From the IMG/VR virus record IMGVR_UViG_3300030061_002041, positions 1 to 21,087 of that record: a stretch of 21,087 nt of DNA. One strand, written 5' to 3'. A program made the position numbers and the translations under genes. Under the pieces are notes generated by a model, which had not been told where the DNA came from, made no database searches, and saw only the letters and a list, made by a program, of their open reading frames with translations. Of the stretch, positions 1-5,865 are shown one piece after another. Each line of letters starts with the position of its first letter. Position 1 is the first letter of the stretch. This stretch comes from a virus.

Positions 1-218
1 GTATAGCATTTCAATACGGACAAGTCTCTGTTATAGACGGAGACAGATTAAAACCAGCTCAATCATTTGTTATGACTCCAGAAGTAGGAAAGTTATTACT
101 TTTCCCTTCTTGGTTACAACACATGGTCTATCCCTTCAAAGGCGAAGGAGAAAGACGAACCATTGCATCCAACTTAAACTGTTGGGATGTGCAAGAAGAA
201 AATAGTTTAATAAGTTAG
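1..218 (+). CDS. 2OG-Fe(II) oxygenase, C-terminal fragment (5' end outside window)
   Basis: The frame open from base 3 encodes the last 71 residues of a protein ending at TAG 216-218. It contains a hydrophobic strand, then LFPSWLQHMVYPF, then GEGERRTIASNLN. This is the C-terminal half of the double-stranded beta-helix of phage 2-oxoglutarate/Fe(II) oxygenases (TIGR02466-like). In that family the His of the LxH motif is the distal iron ligand, and the Arg of the ERRTIA(S)N segment binds the 2OG carboxylate. Both are present. The N-terminal half with the HxD motif lies upstream of the window. Such enzymes are common in marine phages, and their substrate (protein, nucleic acid or small molecule) is not evident. 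Family assignment is fairly secure and function is not. Confidence 0.75.
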   Translation, partial: IAFQYGQVSVIDGDRLKPAQSFVMTPEVGKLLLFPSWLQHMVYPFKGEGERRTIASNLNCWDVQEENSLIS

Positions 219-219
219 C

Positions 220-248
220 TTTCAATTTGATTGCATAATGCTTATAAT
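220..248 (+). promoter_or_regulatory. Candidate sigma70-like promoter in the only sizeable intergenic gap
   Basis: A perfect TATAAT hexamer at 243-248 lies in the 57-base gap before the gene at 276. The best -35 at 17-base spacing is TTTCAA (220-225), which is weak. A better-looking TTGATT (227-232) is only 10 bases away, too close for a classical promoter. In such AT-rich DNA a TATAAT can occur by chance. The support is its position in the one clear gap, ahead of a long co-directional run of genes. Confidence 0.3.
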
Positions 249-275
249 TAAATATTAATTAACTATGGAAATATT

Positions 276-497
276 ATGGCAGAACAAAAAAAATTAACTA
301 ATGAGCAAGAATATTGTAAAGCTCAAATAGATGATTTAAATAAAAAAGCAGCAACTTTAAATTTTCAACTTGACCAAGTAAAAGCAAGTTTATCAGTATT
401 TACTAATTTACTTGCAGAAACTACTTCTGATACAGCATCAGAAGTTTTAAAAGAAAATAAACCTAAAAAAGAGGAAAACAAAAATGATAATAATTAA
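276..497 (+). CDS. Small charged coiled-coil protein, unknown function
   Basis: This encodes 73 residues with no recognised domain. Residues 8-50 are predicted amphipathic helix rich in K, D, Q and L (for example DDLNKKAATLNFQLDQVKAS), consistent with a short coiled coil. The last 15 residues are an almost purely charged or polar K/E/N/D tail. No signal peptide or membrane segment is seen. It is the first gene after the intergenic gap, and its 3' end overlaps the next small gene by 14 bases, which suggests translational coupling. Similar small helical proteins precede small membrane proteins in many uncultured marine phages. I cannot assign a role. Confidence 0.6.
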   Translation: MAEQKKLTNEQEYCKAQIDDLNKKAATLNFQLDQVKASLSVFTNLLAETTSDTASEVLKENKPKKEENKNDNN

Positions 498-657
498 TAT
501 ATTAATTTGGATTACAGCTATAATTTCTATAGCTTCTGTAATAGCAGCAATTACACCAACTCCTAAAGATGATGTATGGTTTGGTAAACTATATAAAATT
601 ATAGACTGGTGTGCATTAAATGTTTTAAAAGCTAAAGATAAATCACCAAAAAAGTAA
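484..657 (+). CDS. Small single-span membrane protein (57 residues)
   Basis: A short ORF running from ATG 484 to TAA 655-657. It overlaps the previous gene by 14 bases and the next ATG by one base (TAATG). The protein has an N-terminal hydrophobic segment of about 22 residues (INILIWITAIISIASVIAAI). Then come a TPTPKDDVWFGKLYKIID block and a Lys-rich tail ending SPKK. The Pro/Asp-Asp then GKLYK motif recurs, as I recall, in conserved small proteins of marine phages. A one-span protein with a charged cytoplasmic tail beside other small membrane proteins could be a holin, antiholin or spanin component, but that is inference from size and setting. Confidence 0.65.
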   Translation: MIIINILIWITAIISIASVIAAITPTPKDDVWFGKLYKIIDWCALNVLKAKDKSPKK

Positions 658-839
658 TGGCAACTATTAAAGATGCTTTAAATGCTATAGAAGCACACGA
701 AAGAGAATGTAAAGCATTATACAAAAGTATTGATAAAAGATTAGAAGATGGGTCAAAAAGATTTGATAAATTAGATAATATGATTTGGGCTGTTTATCCT
801 TTTATTGTTGGCGTTGTATTTTTAGCTAAGTTTGTATAA
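657..839 (+). CDS. Small helical protein with C-terminal membrane anchor (holin/XhlA-like)
   Basis: This encodes 60 residues. Positions 1-41 form a charged amphipathic helix (KDALNAIEAHERECKALYK, then KRLEDGSKRFDKLDN). Positions 43-58 are hydrophobic (IWAVYPFIVGVVFLAK), a single C-terminal membrane span. The layout resembles the XhlA/haemolysin-type lysis accessory proteins, which are short coiled coils with a C-terminal anchor and act with holins. It is joined to the neighbours by one-base TAATG overlaps on both sides, so it is translated as part of the small-gene run. The lysis role is inferred from topology only. Confidence 0.6.
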   Translation: MATIKDALNAIEAHERECKALYKSIDKRLEDGSKRFDKLDNMIWAVYPFIVGVVFLAKFV

Positions 840-1021
840 TGGGTAGAAGCAAAAAATCAACAGTAAATAGTGCTGGTAATTATACAAAACCAGGTATGCG
901 TAAAAAAATATTTAATAGAATTAAAGCTGGTAGTAAAGGTGGTAGACCTGGTCAATGGTCTGCTCGTAAAGCACAAATGGTAGCTAAAGCTTATAAAAAA
1001 GCTGGTGGTGGATATAAATAA
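839..1021 (+). CDS. Small basic conserved phage protein
   Basis: This encodes 60 residues and is strongly basic (many K/R) and Gly-rich. Recognisable blocks are AGNYTKPGMRKKIFNRIKAG, SKGGRPGQWSARKAQMVAKA and a GGGYK terminus. I recall near-identical small proteins in cyanophages and pelagiphages, usually left as hypothetical. The charge suggests nucleic-acid binding or an internal virion role, but there is no domain evidence. The stop is immediately followed by the ATG of the next gene with no gap. Being a real gene is well supported by the conserved pattern and tight packing; the function is unknown. Confidence 0.7.
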   Translation: MGRSKKSTVNSAGNYTKPGMRKKIFNRIKAGSKGGRPGQWSARKAQMVAKAYKKAGGGYK

Positions 1022-1714
1022 ATGGCTTATTTGCAAAGTAGCATACCTTATTTTAAGTGTTGGGTTAGAAAAGAATACACACACAATCACGAAAAATATC
1101 ATGGTGAATTTTTACACGCTATGGTTATTGGAGTTACAACAATTCAAAAACGCTGTTTATCATTCCAAGTAATTTTTACAGGTGCAGAAACTTACGATAC
1201 AGATGAACCAAATGTGCATGGTGGAGCTATGTGGGCAAGGATGCCTATTACAGCTCTTGTTGGAGATACCCCTTTTGAAGAATGGGCTGAACCTATGGAA
1301 GTTTGGGAAGCACAACCTTGGGATTGTGCATCTCGTACACATAGTATATATGTATTAGAAAATTGTTCTCCTTGTCCTTGGATGGCAAAAATTGATGGTA
1401 AATTTTATCCTGCAAAGTATTATTTTACTGTAGATTATACAGAATCTGATACAGCAGATGACCCTGCTCAACATAAACAAAATCATGTTCTTGAATTACT
1501 AGACGCAGGTAAATGGACAGGCAATATAGTTGCTTTACCTAATAATAGAGTAAGAGTTACAAGACCTGCACAATTTGAATTAGGAGAAGGTGCTCCAGAC
1601 TTTAGACCCTCTCAACATATTCACTATAGTAAATCTGATTTAGATTACACATTAGATGTAAATCAAGTATTTGATAATTTATACAATGAAGGACCAGAAA
1701 CAAATGAAACTTAA
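1022..1714 (+). CDS. Conserved hypothetical phage protein, 230 residues
   Basis: A soluble protein rich in Trp, His and Cys, with no signal peptide. Visible segments include YFKCWVRKEYTHNHEKYHGE near the N-terminus and a central stretch with several tryptophans (EEWAEP, VWEAQPWDC). Next is a Cys pair in ENCSPCPW, then a beta-rich C-terminal half ending in acidic residues. The pattern looks familiar from uncultured marine phage genomes but I know no function. The Cys and His residues are not arranged as a standard zinc finger. It starts directly after the preceding stop. Its last 11 bases overlap the small basic gene at 1704. Confidence 0.65.
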   Translation: MAYLQSSIPYFKCWVRKEYTHNHEKYHGEFLHAMVIGVTTIQKRCLSFQVIFTGAETYDTDEPNVHGGAMWARMPITALVGDTPFEEWAEPMEVWEAQPWDCASRTHSIYVLENCSPCPWMAKIDGKFYPAKYYFTVDYTESDTADDPAQHKQNHVLELLDAGKWTGNIVALPNNRVRVTRPAQFELGEGAPDFRPSQHIHYSKSDLDYTLDVNQVFDNLYNEGPETNET

Positions 1715-1853
1715 TAGACGACAAAAAGAAACTTTGAAAAAACATAGCAAACATCATACAAAAAAACATATGGATGAAATGGTCAAGTCTATGAAAACAG
1801 GAACTAAGTTTGGTAGTGCTCATAAAAAAGCTCTTAAAAAAGTAGGTAAATAA
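1704..1853 (+). CDS. Small basic Lys/His-rich phage protein (49 residues)
   Basis: The frame is open from an ATG at 1671, but ATG 1704 is preferred. It is preceded by GAAGGA (1688-1693) at 10 bases, and it gives the N-terminus MKLNRRQKETLKKHSKHHTK seen in similar small phage proteins. The product is highly basic (K, R, H), with a hydrophilic helix and a GTKFGSAHKKALKKVGK end. It overlaps the upstream gene by 11 bases and shares one base (TAATG) with the next. It is one of three consecutive-style small cationic proteins in this region, possibly DNA- or RNA-binding. No catalytic feature is seen. Confidence 0.65.
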   Translation: MKLNRRQKETLKKHSKHHTKKHMDEMVKSMKTGTKFGSAHKKALKKVGK

Positions 1854-2095
1854 TGCCTCTTAAAAAATCTCAAAGGTCATTAAAAAAATGGACAGGAGAA
1901 AAATGGACTACTCCTAGCGGAAAAAAATCTTCTAAGACTGGTGAAGTTTACGCACCAAAAGCTCAAATAAATAGACTAAAATCAACCTCTAAAGGCAGAA
2001 GCAAACTTGCAGCAGCTAACAGAAAAAAAAGACAAGCTACTGCTAAAGGTAAGCAACATGCTAGACATGGTTTACATAAAGGAAAAAAAAGATAA
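1853..2095 (+). CDS. Small basic conserved phage protein (80 residues)
   Basis: An extremely cationic protein, around a third Lys plus Arg. Blocks include LKKWTGEKWTTPSGKKSS, GEVYAPKAQINRLKSTS and GKQHARHGLHKGKKR. Proteins of this kind, with the KKWTGEKWTTPSGK motif, recur in cyanophages and pelagiphages; I recall them under a DUF label (possibly DUF5872) but cannot confirm the number. Low complexity and charge suggest nucleic-acid contact. It is coupled by one-base overlaps to the basic protein upstream and to the nuclease downstream. Confidence 0.65.
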   Translation: MPLKKSQRSLKKWTGEKWTTPSGKKSSKTGEVYAPKAQINRLKSTSKGRSKLAAANRKKRQATAKGKQHARHGLHKGKKR

Positions 2096-2517
2096 TGTAT
2101 GAATATAGTTGTAAAGTTGATAGAGTTGTTGATGGTGATACTATTGATGTTGTTTTGGACCTTGGCTTTGATATTTTATATCGTTGTAGAGTTCGTCTTT
2201 ATGGTATTGATACCCCAGAAAGTAGAACTAGAAACAAAGATGAAAAAGTTAGAGGTAAATTAGCTGGTGAATTTTTAAAAAATGCTGTTAAAAAAGGTAA
2301 AAAAGTTATTATTGAAACTAAATTAAAAGATTCAAAAGGCAAATTTGGTAGAGTTTTAGGTAATGTTGTCGTAGATGGAATAAATATTAACCAGTCTATG
2401 ATAAATGAATACTTAGCAGTAGCTTATTTTGGTCAAAGTAAAGATGACATAGAAGCAGAACATTTAGTTAATAGAGAAAAACTTATAGAACTAGGCAAGT
2501 TTACACCAGTAGAATAA
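2095..2517 (+). CDS. Staphylococcal-nuclease-like (thermonuclease) endonuclease
   Basis: A 140-residue single SNase domain, which cuts DNA and RNA by Ca2+-dependent phosphodiester hydrolysis. The family signature is complete: DGDTIDV (13-19), RVRLYGIDTPES (32-43) and KFGRVLG (83-89). The catalytic residues of S. aureus nuclease, Arg35, Glu43 and Arg87, correspond to Arg34, Glu42 and Arg86. The metal-site aspartates correspond to Asp15 and Asp39. The domain looks active. There is no signal peptide, so it should act in the host cytoplasm, probably degrading host DNA for nucleotide recycling. It overlaps both neighbours by one base. Confidence 0.9.
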   Translation: MYEYSCKVDRVVDGDTIDVVLDLGFDILYRCRVRLYGIDTPESRTRNKDEKVRGKLAGEFLKNAVKKGKKVIIETKLKDSKGKFGRVLGNVVVDGININQSMINEYLAVAYFGQSKDDIEAEHLVNREKLIELGKFTPVE

Positions 2518-2867
2518 TGGATGCAGTAGTTCAATTAATTAATGAAGTTGGCTTTCCAATAGCAGCAGCAATAGGTCTTGGTTTATTTATCTGGAAGCTT
2601 ATTAATAAAATTATTGATGGTATGGAAACTAAGGTAGATGTACTTGATGAAAAAGTATCAGCACAAATATCTGAAATAGAACAAAGGTTAGGTCAAAAAT
2701 TAGACTCACAACATGGAATATTAGTAGCTCTTATAGATAGAGTTCGTTCTGTAGATAATGAAATAATTAGACAAGACACACTTTTAAAAACTATATTAGG
2801 TGTACCACAACTAATGCATACTGATAGATTAGCAAAGGCGGATAGAGATGACCAAAGGAAAGATTGA
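2517..2867 (+). CDS. Membrane-anchored coiled-coil protein, possible holin-like
   Basis: This encodes 116 residues. Residues 12-30 are hydrophobic (GFPIAAAIGLGLFIWKLIN), a single N-terminal membrane span. The remainder is a long charged helix (about 33-85) with heptad-like spacing, such as VDVLDEKVSAQISEIEQRL, ending in a basic/acidic tail. The arrangement resembles BhlA/UviB-type holin-like proteins and is common beside nucleases and endolysins in marine phages. The gene ends just before the curli cassette and marks its left boundary. The lysis role is inferred from topology, not from a diagnostic motif. Confidence 0.6.
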   Translation: MDAVVQLINEVGFPIAAAIGLGLFIWKLINKIIDGMETKVDVLDEKVSAQISEIEQRLGQKLDSQHGILVALIDRVRSVDNEIIRQDTLLKTILGVPQLMHTDRLAKADRDDQRKD

Positions 2868-2889
2868 ATCTTCAGAAGAAGAAAAAAAT

Positions 2890-3348
2890 ATGATAATTAA
2901 AGTAGTTGCTGTTATAGGTGCACTATTATTTGTTGGTATATTTGCACAAAACCTTTGGGCAGATACTATAACTTTTAAATTTAAATCTCCTAGCTTTAAT
3001 GGTGTAGGTACATCTTCTCATTACTTAACTATAGAAAATCAAGAGTTTAGTCGTAAGCTAACAATTAAAGAAGAAATAAAAGCTTTACAAGAAGAAATAG
3101 AAAGAGAGAAAGAAAACTCTACACTTGCTAGATTTATGCGTAACTTAGAATCAAGAGTCTATGCAGAATTATCAAGACAGTTAGTAAATAACTTATTTGG
3201 CGAAACACCACAAAGCTCAGGAACAATAACCTTAGAAGGTAATACTATAGAATATACAAGCGATGGTGTAACTTTAACACTTAAAATAACGGAAGCAGAT
3301 GGAACAGTTACTGAAATTACGATACCTATTGGCACTTTTACTTTCTAG
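2890..3348 (+). CDS. csgF: CsgF-like curli assembly factor
   Basis: Start at ATG 2890 is preferred over the in-frame ATG 2848. It gives a textbook Sec signal peptide (MIIK, a hydrophobic core, then QNLWA) cut before DTITFKFKSPSFNG. This matches the E. coli CsgF context, where SWA precedes GTMTFQFRNPNFGG. In E. coli the first ~35 mature residues sit inside the CsgG channel as a second constriction, and the rest is exposed outside to hold the nucleator. Here a long helical segment follows (about 50-90, ending YAELSRQLVNNLFGE). A beta-rich C-terminus then matches the CsgF end (GNTIEYTSDGVTLTLKI, TVTEITIPIG). The protein has 152 residues, slightly longer than E. coli CsgF. Its 3' end overlaps csgG by 50 bases. 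Confidence 0.85.
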   Translation: MIIKVVAVIGALLFVGIFAQNLWADTITFKFKSPSFNGVGTSSHYLTIENQEFSRKLTIKEEIKALQEEIEREKENSTLARFMRNLESRVYAELSRQLVNNLFGETPQSSGTITLEGNTIEYTSDGVTLTLKITEADGTVTEITIPIGTFTF

Positions 3349-4171
3349 CTGTTCTATATTTAATCAATTTGAAGATACATACGAACAAAGATTTGAAAGA
3401 AATAACATTGTAAGAATATCCGAATTACAATCTAAAGAATTAGCTAATGTAAAAAAACCAATAATTAAACCTGTAGTAGCTGTATATCCTGCAGCATTTA
3501 CTGACCAAACAGGTCAGCGTAAAAGTAACAGCGAGTTTGCTTTATTTAGTACAGCAATAACACAACAGCCTAATGCTTTACTTATAAGAGCTCTTAAACA
3601 CGCAGGTAATGGTGATTTTTTTACAGTAGTTGAAAGAGTAGGTTTAGATAATTTAACAAAAGAAAGACAATTAATAAGGTCTGCTAGAGAACAATCTTTA
3701 TCAGATGAAGAAAAAAAACAAGCACTTAGACCTTTATTATTTGCAGGAGTTTTAATTGAAGGAGCTGTTATAGCTTATGAAACTAATCTAACTACAGGTG
3801 GTATAGGAGCTAGATATTTAGGTATTGGTTCTAGTGCCCAGTATAGAGAAGATAGTGTAACAACGACTTTAAGAATGGTATCAGTAGCCACAGGTGAGAT
3901 ACTAATAGAAGTAATGACTGAAAAAACTATATTTAGTTATGGAAAATCAGAAGATGTATTTCGTTTTATAGAAGCAGGAACAGAACTTGTTGAAATAGAA
4001 ATGGGTAATTCCAGGAATGAATCAACAACAATAGCATTAACAAAAGCTATTGAAAGTGCTGTATTAGAAATAATTAATGTCGGTTATGACAGGAGTTTTT
4101 GGAAACATGAAGAAATTGAAATTAATGAGCCTGAGTGTGATGCTGATTGCATTAACAAGTTACGCGGCTGA
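3299..4171 (+). CDS. csgG: CsgG-like curli secretion pore, outer-membrane lipoprotein
   Basis: CsgG forms a nonameric outer-membrane channel that exports unfolded curlin. The N-terminus has a lipoprotein signal with lipobox LSSC (Cys18). Alignment with E. coli CsgG is clear along the length: AVYPAAFTDQTGQRK, NALLIRALKHAG, TVVERVGLDNLTKERQLIR, GAVIAYETNLTTGGIGARY and the DRSFW end (DRGLW in E. coli). The family usually has about 260-280 residues; this has 290. The constriction loop differs: Phe56 aligns with Phe83, but Asn55 aligns with Leu82 and Tyr51 has no aromatic equivalent. The signal peptide is encoded within the 3' end of csgF, and the last 65 bases are shared with the curlin-like gene. 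Confidence 0.93.
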   Translation: MEQLLKLRYLLALLLSSCSIFNQFEDTYEQRFERNNIVRISELQSKELANVKKPIIKPVVAVYPAAFTDQTGQRKSNSEFALFSTAITQQPNALLIRALKHAGNGDFFTVVERVGLDNLTKERQLIRSAREQSLSDEEKKQALRPLLFAGVLIEGAVIAYETNLTTGGIGARYLGIGSSAQYREDSVTTTLRMVSVATGEILIEVMTEKTIFSYGKSEDVFRFIEAGTELVEIEMGNSRNESTTIALTKAIESAVLEIINVGYDRSFWKHEEIEINEPECDADCINKLRG

Positions 4172-4838
4172 TAATGAAATATATGTAGACCAGTCAGGAA
4201 CTGGTGCAAATATAGACTTAGAACAATTAGGTATATCAAACATAATTGGTGGTTTAAATTCTACTGCAGGGTCTTTAAATGCATTTGATTTAGATGGTGC
4301 TACTATGACACTTGATATTAATATGATTGGTAATACCAATAAATTTTTAGGGGATATAAACGCTACTACTTTTACAGGATTATATAATTTTACTGGAGAT
4401 ACAAATACTTTTACGATACAAGTAGACCCAACTAATACATATAGTTCTGCAGGTTCTGACCAAAATATAGCAGTTACAGGTAGTAGTAATACATTTACCT
4501 TAAATCAAGGTACTACAGCAATAGCAGCAAACTTAAATTTAGATTGGATTATTCAAGGTTCTAGCAACACAGTAACATCAAATATAAATATTGATGGTGC
4601 TACAAACTATATGGATATAGATGGTTCTGATAATACAATAAATTATACAGGTACTGGTGTTAATGCTTCAGCAGGTGGATATTTTTGGCTAGACCATACA
4701 GGCGGTCAAAGAACTTTTAACATACAACAACTGAGTACCCAAGATAATGACTGGCTTAAAATTATATCAATCGGTGGTAATGCTTCTTCTACTGTCTGTG
4801 TTATTCAAAACGACCAAGGTACAAGCACAAGCTGTTAA
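4107..4838 (+). CDS. Secreted curlin-like repeat protein (probable amyloid subunit)
   Basis: ATG 4107 is chosen over 4077 because AGGAG lies at 4091-4095 and it gives a clean Sec signal (MKKLKLMSLSVMLIALTSYA, cut before ADNE). Residues 25-45 read as a curlin repeat, with Q-x-G-x-x-x-N (29-35) followed by Q-x-G-x-x-N (40-45). Further degenerate units with hxGxxNxh occur at Gly75, 97, 125, 151 and 173, the spirals then being 22-33 residues long and rich in N, T, S, G and I. The tail has SIGGNASS, Cys231 and Cys243. It lies directly after csgG and is probably its cargo, a CsgA analogue. The repeats are looser than in enteric CsgA, so an alternative is a non-amyloid beta-solenoid. Confidence 0.75.
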   Translation: MKKLKLMSLSVMLIALTSYAADNEIYVDQSGTGANIDLEQLGISNIIGGLNSTAGSLNAFDLDGATMTLDINMIGNTNKFLGDINATTFTGLYNFTGDTNTFTIQVDPTNTYSSAGSDQNIAVTGSSNTFTLNQGTTAIAANLNLDWIIQGSSNTVTSNINIDGATNYMDIDGSDNTINYTGTGVNASAGGYFWLDHTGGQRTFNIQQLSTQDNDWLKIISIGGNASSTVCVIQNDQGTSTSC

Positions 4839-5865
4839 TATTGGAGATATATCTGAACTAAATGGTTCAGCACAAATAGTAAGAGATAAACCATTAGATG
4901 CCGAATTAAAATTTTCTATACAAAGTAATGATGAAGCTATTACTACTAATGGAAGAATGGCTATTACATTTCTTGATGATTCTGTTGTAAAACTTACTGA
5001 ACACTCACAATTATTAATAGATGAATATATTTATGACCCTGACCCATCTAAAGCAAAAATGGCTCTTACCTTTGGTCTTGGCACAGCAAGATTTATTACA
5101 GGCAATCTAAACCGCATAGATAAACAAAACATATCTCTTAAAACACCTACAGCTAATATAGCTATTCGTGGAACTGATTTTACGGCTACAGTAGATGAAT
5201 TAGGTCGTAGCCTTATAATACTGCTACCAGACTCTCTAGGACTCTCTAGTGGCGAAATAGAGGTAGTTACTGCTATGGGAACAGTTTTACTTAGCAAACC
5301 TTACGAAGCAACTACAGTAAGCGTATTTGAATCAGCACCAAGCAAACCAGTTATATTAGATTTAACATTAGATGTAATAGACAATATGTTAATTGTTACA
5401 CCTCCTAAAGAAGAAACTGTTATAGAAGAAGAAGCTACAAGCACACAAACAGATAGCGTACTTGATTTTAACGACTTAGATATAGACTATCTTGCAGAAG
5501 ATTATTTAAAAGAAGATAGCTTAGAATTTACAGAACTAGATATAAATTATCTTGATGTAAATTACTTAGAAGATTTATTAAATGTTTTAGATGGATTAGC
5601 TATAGCTGAAGAAGAGGACCAATTAGCACAGGCTACAAGCACACAAATATCAGGGACATTATTAGGTAAAGACCCAGATACACAGATAACAACTATAATT
5701 ACAGGACAAGTTGTTAGTTTAAGAAGAAGTGTTAGCGAAAGCGTACAGTTAGATTTAGATGGAAATAATGCTTACACAGTAATATTTATACAAGATGGCA
5801 TTTCTAACATAATAAAAGTTAATGGTGGTAGTGATTCTACAATAACAATAACTCAAAGTGATTAA
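4747..5865 (+). CDS. Exported FecR-domain protein with acidic repeats and curlin-like tail
   Basis: This encodes 372 residues. An N-terminal signal peptide (residues 1-27, ending KVQA) lies wholly inside the 92-base overlap with the curlin-like gene. An internal ATG at 4780 is an alternative start with a poorer signal. Residues 30-180 are a FecR domain: ITFLDDSVVKLTEHSQL (73-89), GLGTARFITG (110-119) and TPTANIAIRGTDF (133-145). No N-terminal cytoplasmic region or later membrane span exists, so it is not a classical FecR anti-sigma factor; it should be periplasmic or surface. Residues 225-280 are acidic with a 20-residue duplication. Residues 341-372 resemble a curlin repeat (IQDGISNIIKVNGG). 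It overlaps the cyclase by one base, so the two are probably co-translated partners. Confidence 0.85.
   Translation: MTGLKLYQSVVMLLLLSVLFKTTKVQAQAVNIGDISELNGSAQIVRDKPLDAELKFSIQSNDEAITTNGRMAITFLDDSVVKLTEHSQLLIDEYIYDPDPSKAKMALTFGLGTARFITGNLNRIDKQNISLKTPTANIAIRGTDFTATVDELGRSLIILLPDSLGLSSGEIEVVTAMGTVLLSKPYEATTVSVFESAPSKPVILDLTLDVIDNMLIVTPPKEETVIEEEATSTQTDSVLDFNDLDIDYLAEDYLKEDSLEFTELDINYLDVNYLEDLLNVLDGLAIAEEEDQLAQATSTQISGTLLGKDPDTQITTIITGQVVSLRRSVSESVQLDLDGNNAYTVIFIQDGISNIIKVNGGSDSTITITQSD
5473..5568 (+). repeat. Internal 20-residue acidic repeat in the FecR protein
   Basis: Two copies of a 12-residue motif are spaced 20 residues apart within the FecR protein: DLDIDYLAEDYL (243-254) and ELDINYLDVNYL (263-274). 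The alternating D/E, hydrophobic and Tyr pattern is conserved in the protein while the DNA copies have drifted, so this is an old duplication. It could be a Ca2+-responsive or simply a spacer segment. Confidence 0.6.

Noticed and set aside
857-1342. Reverse-strand ORFs of 81 and 60 residues opposite the small basic protein and the 230-residue protein
   Set aside because: They are rich in F, S, C and H as expected from the complement of Lys/Gly-rich coding sequence, match no family pattern, and overlap better supported forward genes.
2848-2889. Upstream start for CsgF giving an acidic 14-residue extension
   Set aside because: An acidic leader is unusual before a Sec signal. ATG 2890 reproduces the E. 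coli CsgF arrangement, though 2848 has a fair AGG-type site and cannot be excluded.
4077-4106. Upstream start for the curlin-like protein
   Set aside because: It would place ten residues ahead of a classical signal peptide; AGGAG at 4091-4095 points to ATG 4107.
4747-5865. FecR protein as a classical anti-sigma regulator of iron uptake
   Set aside because: It has an N-terminal signal peptide and no cytoplasmic anti-sigma region, and no sigma factor or TonB receptor gene is nearby.
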